Assembly (NCBI RefSeq): GCF_036208045.1
Contig: NZ_CP121472.1
Coordinates: 3,979,531-4,043,530, forward strand
Length of the DNA: 64,000 bases
Direction: 5' to 3'
DNA from: Thiorhodovibrio winogradskyi
GTDB taxonomy: Bacteria > Pseudomonadota > Gammaproteobacteria > Chromatiales > Chromatiaceae
This document shows positions 30,560-38,120 of the stretch, piece after piece. The notes beneath the pieces are model-generated. The model did no database searches. It was not told the DNA's origin and saw nothing but the letters and a program-made list of their open reading frames with translations. How positions within the stretch are numbered: position 1 is the first letter of the stretch; every line of letters starts with the position of its first letter. Made by a program: the position numbers and the translations under genes.

Positions 30560-30979
30560 GTGAAGGCGCATTTGCTCCGCACCCTTGCGCTTTGCTTCGC
30601 GCTCATGACCGGACTGGCCCAGGGACAGGAAGTGATCGTCAACCCCGACGTCAGTCTCGCCAGTATCGACCGCAATGTCGCACGCCTGCTGATCACCATG
30701 CGCATGCCGCAGTGGCCGGACAAGCGGCCGGTGACCGTCTTTGTTCTCCCCGACAGCAATCCTCTGCATCAGTCCTTTGCCAAGCGCGTGTTGGACGTCT
30801 ACCCCTACCAGCTCAGGCGCACCTGGGACCGCCAGGTTTTTACCGGAACCGGTCAGGCGCCGCGGCAAGTGGCCAATGAGCAGGAGATGATCAAGCGGGT
30901 CAGCCAGACCGCTGGCGCCCTTGGCTATGTCAGCAAGACACCAGACTCGGCTCAGGTTAAGGTCATCGAGATCAAGTAA
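30560..30979 (+). CDS. PstS-like small periplasmic protein
   Basis: A 139-residue periplasmic protein related to one half of phosphate-binding PstS proteins. From the chosen GTG 30560 the signal peptide is clear (KAHLLR, then a hydrophobic TLALCFALMTGLA and a QGQ cleavage zone). The mature part includes FVLPDSNPLHQSFAKRVL and the helix EQEMIKRVSQTAGALGYV, typical of short PBP-like proteins encoded beside porins and signalling genes. The frame is open to GTG 30503. Its stop overlaps the porin ATG. It may bind an anion as an auxiliary of a signalling system; this is inference. Confidence 0.75.
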   Translation: MKAHLLRTLALCFALMTGLAQGQEVIVNPDVSLASIDRNVARLLITMRMPQWPDKRPVTVFVLPDSNPLHQSFAKRVLDVYPYQLRRTWDRQVFTGTGQAPRQVANEQEMIKRVSQTAGALGYVSKTPDSAQVKVIEIK

Positions 30980-32199
30980 TGCTGCATCAGCCACGCACGC
31001 TTCTTGCCTCCCTCCTGGTGCTCACAAGCGCCGCTCTGGTGGCCGAGCCTCGGGGCGAAGCAACGATCCCCAGCCTGTTCGAGCGCCTACAAATCCATGG
31101 CTTTGCCAGTCAGGCCGCGCTCTGGACCAGCACCAATCGCTATTATGGCGACAGCCCAGATGGCTCTCTTGGTTTTACCGAGATCGGCATCAACAGCTCT
31201 TTGCGCTTTAGCCCGCGTCTCATGCTGGCGGCACAGATCCTCTCGCGACGTGCCGGGGACATGAGCGATGGCTCGCCAGAAATTGATTTTGCGCTCGCTG
31301 ATATCAATCTGGTGGCGAATGAAGGCTACCGGGCTGGTATTCAGCTTGGTCGAATTAAAAATCGTCTCGGCTTATATAACGAAACCCGGGATGTACCCTT
31401 TACCCATCCGGGCATTTTTCTGCCACAGGTTGTTTACTTCGATAAGGTGCGGAATCTGGTCCTTTCATCGGATGGCATTCTCCTGCATACCGATCTCTAC
31501 CAACCATTTGGCACCTTATCCGCCTCGTTGGCCACCGGAAAGCCGGTAGTGGATGACAATGTCGAGGCTGCCTATCTAACTGGCGACTTCAACGGCAGCA
31601 TCCAAAGCGACGCCAACAGCTGGCTCGCGGGCCTATGGTTCAACTCGCCGGCCGAGGGTCTCAAGCTTGGCCTCAGTGGGGCGGCTGTATCGCTAAGGTA
31701 CGACCCCAGGCCCGGCGGAGTCTTACCGCTTGGACCAGGCACCATTGATGTTCTTTATTGGATTGCCTCGGCCCAATACAACGCCGAACGCTGGAGTCTT
31801 ACCGCGGAATACATGGCCGAACCCATGCAATGGCGGGATTTCGGACCGGTGCGACCTGATCGCGATGCCACCGCAGAGGGTTACTATGCCCAGGGAACCT
31901 ACCGCCTTCTGCCAAACTGGCAACTGATGCTGCGTTATGAGGAAGGCTTTGCGGACCGGGCGGATCGCAATGGTCGAAAGCTTGAGCAACAAAGTTTTGG
32001 CGCCATTCCAGCCCTGACCGCCTCGTCACAAATTCTCAGCCTGGGATTGCGCTGGGATATTAGTCGCCAATGGATGCTGCGAGCCGAATTTCAACGACAT
32101 GTCGGCAATTTTATCCTTTCTGAAATAGAAAACCCCGACTTCCTGGGTTATGGCAAACACTGGGATCTTTTCGCGGTGCAGGCCGCGTTCCGCTTTTAG
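30979..32199 (+). CDS. Outer-membrane beta-barrel porin-like protein
   Basis: A 406-residue outer membrane protein. A signal peptide (about residues 1-22, ending ALVAEP) precedes alternating amphipathic strands (for example LSASLATGKP, WSLTAEYMAEPMQW, WQLMLRYEEGF), and the chain ends with an aromatic residue (AAFRF), the outer-membrane insertion signal. The length fits a 16-18 strand porin. Start overlaps the upstream PstS-like gene stop by one base, so they form a pair, as seen in other proteobacteria, often beside sensor kinases or chemoreceptors; here a broken chemoreceptor fragment lies 1.2 kb downstream. Substrate unknown. Confidence 0.8.
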   Translation: MLHQPRTLLASLLVLTSAALVAEPRGEATIPSLFERLQIHGFASQAALWTSTNRYYGDSPDGSLGFTEIGINSSLRFSPRLMLAAQILSRRAGDMSDGSPEIDFALADINLVANEGYRAGIQLGRIKNRLGLYNETRDVPFTHPGIFLPQVVYFDKVRNLVLSSDGILLHTDLYQPFGTLSASLATGKPVVDDNVEAAYLTGDFNGSIQSDANSWLAGLWFNSPAEGLKLGLSGAAVSLRYDPRPGGVLPLGPGTIDVLYWIASAQYNAERWSLTAEYMAEPMQWRDFGPVRPDRDATAEGYYAQGTYRLLPNWQLMLRYEEGFADRADRNGRKLEQQSFGAIPALTASSQILSLGLRWDISRQWMLRAEFQRHVGNFILSEIENPDFLGYGKHWDLFAVQAAFRF

Positions 32200-32306
32200 A
32201 GACCAACTCGGGGTATCAGCCTAAGCCGCGGAAATTGAAAAGCAGGGCCAGCAACCAAACCTCTGGCAACGATACAAAACCAGCCTCAACACGAGAGAAC
32301 ACACCC

Positions 32307-33056
32307 ATGAAGGAAGACTGGATCGAGGGTCGGATCGTCGGCCTGCGACACTGGAGCGACAACCTCTACAGCTTGAAGATCGATGCTCCCTTGTCATCTT
32401 TCACGGCAGGTCAATACATCAAGGTTGCCCTGGATATTGGCGAGGAACGCATCGGCCGCCCTTATTCCTTGGTCAATGCTCCGGATGAACGCCCGCTTGA
32501 AATCTACTTCAACGAGGTGCCCGAGGGGCCACTGACCCCGCGACTGTCAGATCTGCACACCGATGATCGGCTGTGGATCTCCGCCAAAGCCGGCGGTGTC
32601 TTTACCATGGACAATGTTGTCTCCCGCCGACACCTGTGGATGCTTGCCACGGGCACCGCACTCGGGGTCTATTTGTCAATCTTAAAAACGCCAGAGCCCT
32701 GGGAACGCTTCGAACGCATTATTCTGGTGCAAGGTGCGCGCCACAGCGGAGAGTTGGCGTATCAGGATACCATCGCCAACCTAAGTGATGGGTACGGTGA
32801 GCGTTTTACCTTCATCTCCACCCTCACCCGCGAGCAGCAAGCCGACACCTCGCTCCAGGGACGCATCACCGCCCTCCTTGAGGCAGGGACGCTTGAACAA
32901 GCCGCCAATGCCGAGATTAGCGCGGCGGACAGCCATCTGATGCTGTGCGGCAATTCCGCCATGATTAAAGAAGTCCGCGCCTTGCTGGAAGCAAAAGGAC
33001 TGCATCGCCACAAACGCACTCAGCCCGGCCATTATACGACCGAGCAATATCACTAA
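32307..33056 (+). CDS. fpr: Ferredoxin--NADP+ reductase
   Basis: A FAD-containing enzyme passing electrons between NADPH and ferredoxin or flavodoxin. The 249-residue protein has the FAD motif IGRPYSLVNAP (RxYS, about residues 50-60), a glycine-rich NADP loop ATGTALGVYLSIL (about 114-126), and a C-terminal GHYTTEQYH tail. Length and motifs match the Azotobacter/E. coli Fpr subgroup. ATG 32307 is preceded by GAGAGAA; the frame is open to 32235. Monocistronic, followed by a strong hairpin. Confidence 0.93.
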   Translation: MKEDWIEGRIVGLRHWSDNLYSLKIDAPLSSFTAGQYIKVALDIGEERIGRPYSLVNAPDERPLEIYFNEVPEGPLTPRLSDLHTDDRLWISAKAGGVFTMDNVVSRRHLWMLATGTALGVYLSILKTPEPWERFERIILVQGARHSGELAYQDTIANLSDGYGERFTFISTLTREQQADTSLQGRITALLEAGTLEQAANAEISAADSHLMLCGNSAMIKEVRALLEAKGLHRHKRTQPGHYTTEQYH

Positions 33057-33084
33057 TCCCGCGCTCCATTGACGCCACGGAAAA

Positions 33085-33119
33085 AAGCCGTTCAATCCAG
33101 CCACGGGATTGAACGGCTT
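33085..33119 (-). terminator. Strong hairpin downstream of fpr, T-run on minus strand
   Basis: A perfect 14-base stem (AAGCCGTTCAATCC / GGATTGAACGGCTT, 7-base loop). On the minus strand it is followed directly by six T, a classic intrinsic terminator; on the plus strand only two T follow. It could stop both fpr transcripts (weakly) and leftward transcripts from the toxin-antitoxin region. Confidence 0.7.
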
Positions 33120-33396
33120 GGATAACCAGAAGATAACCAACAGCAATTCGATCGTGTCCTGTTTCTGATGAGCAGTCAATTCCAAGGATTGACTGGTTAA
33201 AGACGTCAACAGAAAGAATTCCTAGCGGCTGCCGCGATGAGCGTGTCTATCAGAAGTCTTGATGCGCGCGCGTTAAGAGCATCGGAAGCTCTGGCGCCAG
33301 CTACACTTCTCATGCAACCCTCTACTGGAGGACTGCACCAAGGGTGCGACTCGATCCCCCAAGCCTGATCATGGGCATACGGAGTTAATCACCATA
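33120..33396. other. Intergenic region with a small inverted repeat
   Basis: About 280 bases before the chemoreceptor fragment. Contains an 8-base inverted repeat (CAGTCAAT/ATTGACTG, 33173-33195). No convincing gene. Confidence 0.45.
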
Positions 33397-33711
33397 ATGA
33401 CACGCCCATCCGGTCGCCGTTTTACCCTGCGTTCCCGATTATTGCTCTCCTTATCTACTGGTCGGCATTCCGCCGGCAACGCTGGTGACCGCCATCACCA
33501 CCTGGAATGCGACGCGGGGGCTGGAGGAGGGCGCCTTTAGCCGCCTGGAGTCCATCCGTGGCATCAAGCAGGCGCAGCTTCAACGCTATTCGACGAGCGC
33601 CGGGGTAACATGGGAGTGCTGGTCGATCTGATCGGCACCTTGCGCAGCGAGGCCTTCAATCGCTTGACCGCAGTGCGCGAGGTCAAGCGCGCGGCGGTGG
33701 AGCGCTATCTT
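33397..33711 (+). pseudogene. Methyl-accepting chemotaxis/sensor protein N-terminal fragment, frameshifted and truncated
   Basis: ATG 33397 begins a typical receptor N-terminus (RRFTLRSRLLLSL); then the frame must shift near 33455 to read LVGIPPATLVTAITTWNATRG and LESIRGIKQAQLQRY, and again near 33590 (one base missing) to read FDERRGNMGVLVDLIGTLR and AVERYL. These blocks are the membrane helix and start of the periplasmic sensor region of certain chemoreceptors. Two frameshifts break it and the similarity stops just before the antitoxin gene, so the remaining sensor, HAMP and signalling domains are gone. Confidence 0.8.
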
Positions 33712-33718
33712 TTCTTCC

Positions 33719-34027
33719 TCACGCCGCCCGTTCGCTCAAGACCTCGGGATGGCGTAATGCGATCTCTAGCAGCCGCCGTGCCGCGCCGGGCGGTGCAAAG
33801 CGGCCCTGCTCCCAGTCACGCAAAGTCGCCACAGGCGTATCGATGAGCTCGGCGAAAGCGTTCTGCGACAGCGCCAAACGTTCGCGCGTGGCCTTCACCA
33901 GTAACTGCTCAGGCGTGTAGGTTCGCCCGCTCAGTCCGGCTTGCATCTCCGCCAGACTGTCACGCAGCCCTGGCAGTGGCTCGCCAGCCTCCTGCTCGAT
34001 GGCAGCGGCGATCTCATTGATATTCAT
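33719..34027 (-). CDS. XRE-type antitoxin / helix-turn-helix protein
   Basis: A 102-residue DNA-binding protein with a Cro/C1 helix-turn-helix (LALSQNAFAELIDTPVATLRDWEQG, in parts, about residues 51-75) like NadS/HigA antitoxins. The N-terminus (MNINEIAAAIEQEAGEPLPGL) is the usual NadS-like dimerisation arm. Its start overlaps the toxin stop by four bases, with the toxin gene first, the order of higBA-type loci. It should neutralise the toxin and repress the operon. It lies against the truncated chemoreceptor. Confidence 0.9.
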   Translation of the reverse strand: MNINEIAAAIEQEAGEPLPGLRDSLAEMQAGLSGRTYTPEQLLVKATRERLALSQNAFAELIDTPVATLRDWEQGRFAPPGAARRLLEIALRHPEVLSERAA

Positions 34028-34317
34028 GGCGTAGCCCTCTTAATGTCGCTGGCCCCAATGTTGTGCCGCTCGGATTTCTTGTAGAGCGTAATCAGATAGA
34101 TCACGCCCTCAGCCGTCAGATTGAAATAGATTACCCGCACCCCGCCGCGCTTCCCCTTGCCGTTTCCAGTCCAGCGCACCTTGCGCGCACCATCCGCGCC
34201 GGGGATTACCTCCCCGGCCGTGGGATGGAGCGCGATCCAGGTGGCAAACGCCAAGCGTTCGTCTTCGGACCAGATCGCGTCGGCTTGCTTTTGAAAGCTG
34301 GGGGTTTCGATGACCAT
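34024..34317 (-). CDS. RelE/HigB-superfamily toxin
   Basis: A 97-residue protein of the RelE/ParE fold (PF06296/RelE-like), expected to cleave mRNA on ribosomes. Visible signature: KVRWTGNGKGKRGGVRVIYF (about residues 46-65), and LITLYKKSERHNI (about 75-87), which match HigB/NadS-partner toxins. Operon with the downstream XRE antitoxin (four-base overlap). The promoter must lie in the 59 bases between this gene and the methyltransferase remnant. Confidence 0.88.
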   Translation of the reverse strand: MVIETPSFQKQADAIWSEDERLAFATWIALHPTAGEVIPGADGARKVRWTGNGKGKRGGVRVIYFNLTAEGVIYLITLYKKSERHNIGASDIKRATP

Positions 34318-34376
34318 CCGTATGGCCCCAAGAATACGGGATTTCCGTACTCATAACAAGCTATTGGTATCGACAT

Positions 34377-35926
34377 CTAGCCGGTGAGCCGGTAGCGCTC
34401 GCCGGTGATGGGGCTCGGTTTGACACTGCGCCCATCCCACACCGTGACCGGCTGCCCCTGGCCGTCGAGCAGCGGCTCGGGCGGGTTGACTTGGCCATGG
34501 GTGCGGTAGTGCCATTGCAGGTAGCCGATCCAGAGCACGATCTCGGCTATGCGCGCGGCGCGCGGGTTGACCTCCAGGCCGAGGAACTGATGCGGGTCGA
34601 CGGTGAAGCCCTCGCTGTCCATCTGACTTTGTGGGCTAAGATCACGCAGCAGGTTGAGCACCGCGCCCTCAAGGCGCTTCATGTGCTCCAGGGCTACATA
34701 GAGGAAATTGCCGCTGCCGCACGCCGGGTCGAGCACCCGGGTTACACAGAGCCGGCCGTGGAAATTCTTGACCTCGGCCAGCGCCGCCCCCGGCTTGCCC
34801 TGGCGCAGGTGGTTCTCGGCCCTACCTGCACCAGCTCCCAGTCGGCGCGCAGCGGCTCGATGACCGTGGGCATCACCAGGCGCTCGACATAGGCGCGCGG
34901 GGTGTAGTGGGCACCGAGCTTGTGCCGCTCGCGCGGGTTGAGGGCGCGCTCGAGCAGAGTGCCGAAGATGGCGGGCTCCACCTCGCGCCAGTCGGCGCGC
35001 GCGGCGTCGATCAGTTAGCCGATTTGCTCGGCGGTGAGTGGCAGGGGGTCGGCGTCCTCGAACAGGCCGCCATTGAAGCGCAGCACCTGGGTCGTGAGGA
35101 CACCACAAAAGCCGCCGCTGTGCATGCTCTGCCACAGGCTTTTGAGCGCGTCCGGGAAGGCCTCGGGCTGTTGTTGCAGGCGCCCGAGCAGTGCGGAGAA
35201 GCTGGTGGCCGGGAGCAGCTCGACATCCTCGGCGAACATGGTGAACAGGCAGCGCGACAGCAAGCCGGCGACGCGTTCGGCGCCCGCCCCGCTCTCTTCG
35301 AGCGATTTGGCCAAGCGGGCCAGGGCGGCGGCGATTTCCCAGGTCAGCTCAGCGGCGCGGCGGCTGGGGTCCAGGCTCAGCGGATCGAGCCACAGGGCGC
35401 GCAGGCGTGCGCGGATGTCCTCCGAGCGCAGATCTTCCGGGCCAATGCGGTAAGCACGCGGATCGGGATAGGGGACATAGTTGCCGCCGGTGCGGGTGAA
35501 TTCCGAATAAAGAACGAAGGCGCGCCCCACATCGACGACGATGATAAAGGGTGGCCGGCGTTCCGCGGCGGGCTACGCCTTGACGTAATGCTCGGCCTGC
35601 TTATGCGCCTTGACCATGGCCGCGTCCCAGACGTCACTGCCGGTTGGTTTGCCGGTGTCCTTGCCTTCGAGCACGAAGCAGCCGCGCTGGTAGAGATCAA
35701 GCGCCCGTGGGGTGGTACTGCCGTCGGCCTTGTGCTCGGTCACGGAGCGCTCGAAGACATAGGCGTTCTGGCTGTTGTCGGTGCGCGCCGGGTCGGGCCG
35801 CGGCAGATCGAGCAGGGTGCAGAATTCGGTCAGGAACAGCTGCAGGTTGGCGCGCTCGTTGCCACCGTGGCTGACCCCACCGCCCCAGCGCGCGATGAAG
35901 GCGTGGATCTCTCTGTCGTCGTGCAT
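34377..35926 (-). pseudogene. Class I SAM-dependent DNA methyltransferase (type II R-M, MmeI-like), inactivated and truncated
   Basis: Starting at ATG 35926 the sequence follows the class I DNA methyltransferase family (N-terminal nuclease-like module, helical connector, methyltransferase). It is broken by an in-frame TAG at 35573-35575, an in-frame TAA at 35015-35017 (one change from CAA) and a one-base loss near 34820. Motif [15 protein letters not shown] remains (about 34700-34740), but the gene ends at 34377, before the catalytic NPPF/Y motif and target-recognition domain found in intact relatives. Nonsense codons lie in frame with their flanks, showing recent decay. The TA pair sits just beyond the truncated end. 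Confidence 0.88.
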
Positions 35927-36010
35927 CCGTGATTCCGGCGAACCTGATTGATTTCGCTTGATTCTAGGCGAGGATCTACGGGCTGTCAGCAAGCATGACA
36001 GAACGACAGC

Positions 36011-36178
36011 TTATGAGCCGCTGTTGGCATCCTCTCCTGATCTTTGCTCAATCGAATCGCCATCCTGCTCCCGCGCCTCGGACGCTGCTTTGCGTGCGCT
36101 TTTGGTGGCCGTCAGCAACCAGTACATCAGCGCGAACCACCCAATGAGTTCGAGCGCTTGCAATGTCTCTCCATCCAT
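36011..36178 (-). CDS. Very small membrane protein, 55 aa
   Basis: The ATG at 36178 follows an AGGAGAGGATT ribosome site. It opens a 55-residue protein with one membrane helix (ALELIGWFALMYWLLTAT, about residues 8-25) and a charged C-terminal tail (SARKAASEAREQDGD onward). I do not recognise the family. It stands alone, about 85 bases upstream of the methyltransferase remnant on the same strand; a link to it is possible. Confidence 0.6.
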   Translation of the reverse strand: MDGETLQALELIGWFALMYWLLTATKSARKAASEAREQDGDSIEQRSGEDANSGS

Positions 36179-36422
36179 AATCCTCTCCTCTGCAACTTAA
36201 AAAAATTACCCCAGGATCGGGGAATTGGACAGGCAAGACCACAGCGATAGGACGCCCACGTCTACCCTCAAGGGGTGGACATGGAGGCAGGGCTTGGCAG
36301 CTTCAACAGGCACCCGAGGCGGGCAGCCTGACTGACATGTCGGCGAAACACTGTCCTTGAAATGAGTTCCGCCTCATCCTGTTACTCAGCTGCAACCGCA
36401 TAAAAGCCATGGATTTTCGATC

Positions 36423-37409
36423 TCAAGATGACTCCAAGAAACGGGCCAGCACCCGATCGACCTGATCCATGCGCTGCTCAAGCGAGCCACGCAAGGACTG
36501 ATAGGATCGCTTGCGCCTCGCCAGGTCGGCCTTGATCTGGGCTTGCATCTGGCGGCGATTGCCGGGGCCTGAACGGTCCCAGGTGTCGGCGTAGGGGATG
36601 TCGTCCTCGCACAGGAAGACCAAGGCATAGCGCTGGGCGCATTCCGCGACCAGTTGATCCAGGCGTGGCAGGGCACTGCCGTGGTAATGCTGGGCGAAGA
36701 TTCGTGTGGTGGAGGCGTCGGTATCAACAAAGAGGAAACGGTTGGCCTGCTCGGCCAGGTGGTCCTCGCGCTCGCGATGGCCCTCGGCGATTTCCACCAA
36801 CTGCGCTGGGCTCAGGCGACGCTCATGCTGGTGGAGTTCCCAGTACGCGCGGCCATACTCCGGCATCCAGCGGGTGTTGTGGCGCGCGGCCAGGGCCTCG
36901 GCCAGGGTGCTTTTGCCGGTGCTGGGGGCGCCCAGCAAGACAACCCGGGTGATCAAATCGCGGTAGACCAAGGGCTCCAGGAACTCACGGTGCTGGTAGG
37001 GCGCTGAGCGGATCGCGGTGGCCGAGATGGGCACGCGGGCACGGCCCGGGTCGATGCGCCGGTCGATGGCGCCCAGCGCTTGGCTGACATGCTCGCCATA
37101 GAACTCGCTGGAGTAGAAGGCATCGACCCGGCGTCCGCCAAGCCGAGCGAGAATGTAGCGCTCGTGCTGGCGCCGAATGTCGGGGTCATTGCTGACCTGC
37201 AAGGGTCCATCCCAGGCCTTGATCACCTCGACCTGGGGGTAGAGGGCGCGAATCCAGCCAGCCCGCACGGGCAGGGGCACCTGGGTGACATCGGGGGCAT
37301 GGTAGATCATTGCCAGCACCCGGTCGTTTTCCGCCAGCGCCGTTTCGATTAGCAGTTGGTGGCCCCGGTGCAGTGGCGCGAACTTGCCCAGTAGCAGCCC
37401 GGTGCTCAT
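36423..37409 (-). CDS. nadR: NadR: NMN adenylyltransferase / ribosylnicotinamide kinase
   Basis: Bifunctional enzyme that phosphorylates nicotinamide riboside and adenylates NMN to NAD+. The 328-residue protein has the nucleotidyltransferase motif [10 protein letters not shown] (residues 8-17) and ISATAIR (about 128-134), then a kinase P-loop GAPSTGKST (residues 160-168). It lacks the N-terminal DNA-binding domain of enterobacterial NadR, so it is not itself a repressor. The frame is open to 37913, but ATG 37409, overlapping the pnuC stop by four bases, starts directly at the catalytic domain. Works with PnuC to import and trap nicotinamide riboside. Confidence 0.93.
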   Translation of the reverse strand: MSTGLLLGKFAPLHRGHQLLIETALAENDRVLAMIYHAPDVTQVPLPVRAGWIRALYPQVEVIKAWDGPLQVSNDPDIRRQHERYILARLGGRRVDAFYSSEFYGEHVSQALGAIDRRIDPGRARVPISATAIRSAPYQHREFLEPLVYRDLITRVVLLGAPSTGKSTLAEALAARHNTRWMPEYGRAYWELHQHERRLSPAQLVEIAEGHREREDHLAEQANRFLFVDTDASTTRIFAQHYHGSALPRLDQLVAECAQRYALVFLCEDDIPYADTWDRSGPGNRRQMQAQIKADLARRKRSYQSLRGSLEQRMDQVDRVLARFLESS

Positions 37410-38011
37410 GCCGGTTGCGGGGCTGCTTGCTGCTCGCGTTGCGACTGGTACCACGCAAGCAGCCCGAATACGGCTAGCACCAGAAAGGCGGCATAGAGAC
37501 CGGCGGTCAGGTAAAGCGCCTTGTGCCAATAGATGCCAATCGCGGCCAGATCGACGGCGATCCACAACAGCCAGGACTCGAGCTTCTTGCGCGCCAGCAG
37601 CCACTGTGCCACCAAGCTCGCCACTGTGGTGAAGGCATCGGCGTAAGGCAGGGCGGCATCGGTGTGGGTCGCCATCAGGTAACCCCACAGCAGGCTGGCG
37701 ACCATGACGAGCAGGAGCCAGCCGAGCCGCGCGCGGCCCTCGAGCCGGCTGACCGCGAGCGCGCCGCGATCCCGACCGCCATGCAGCCACCAGTACCAAC
37801 CGTACACCTGCATGAGCACGTAGATGCCGTGCAGCAGCATGTCCGAGTAGAGCTTGACCTGGTGGAAAATCACCAGGTACAGCACCACCTGGACCAGCCC
37901 AGTGGGCCAGCACCAGATGCTCTGGCGAATGGTCAGCCAGACGCAGAGAAAGCCGAACACCACCGCCGTTGCCTCAATGGCCATCATCATGTTGTTCAGG
38001 ATGTCGGTCAT
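37406..38011 (-). CDS. pnuC: Nicotinamide riboside/mononucleotide transporter PnuC
   Basis: A 201-residue inner-membrane protein with six to seven helices. Family features are [23 protein letters not shown] (in part, about residues 35-57; Trp-Pro and Lys-Leu-Tyr-Ser-Asp are conserved), VYGWYWW (about 69-75) and [24 protein letters not shown] near residues 150-173. PnuC is a facilitator; substrate is held by NadR phosphorylation. It is first in the pnuC-nadR operon, divergent from the MoxR-like operon by 109 bases. Confidence 0.93.
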   Translation of the reverse strand: MTDILNNMMMAIEATAVVFGFLCVWLTIRQSIWCWPTGLVQVVLYLVIFHQVKLYSDMLLHGIYVLMQVYGWYWWLHGGRDRGALAVSRLEGRARLGWLLLVMVASLLWGYLMATHTDAALPYADAFTTVASLVAQWLLARKKLESWLLWIAVDLAAIGIYWHKALYLTAGLYAAFLVLAVFGLLAWYQSQREQQAAPQPA

Positions 38012-38120
38012 GCTGTTGGGTTGGAGTCCGTCAATGGGTCTGGCGCGAGAGAGGACAGCGACATGCTTGCGTCACTCGCCGTTTGTGCCATAGTTGCAAG
38101 AATCCCCATGGAGCCCGCCC

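Noticed and set aside
35530-35575. Possible frameshift between the first two parts of the methyltransferase
   Set aside because: On closer reading the two parts are in the same frame, separated by a single TAG codon, so it is a nonsense change and not a frameshift.
34907-35932. 341-codon plus-strand frame opposite the methyltransferase remnant
   Set aside because: Its translation is Gln/Gly/Ala-rich shadow sequence, while the minus strand reads as a known family once the stops are ignored.
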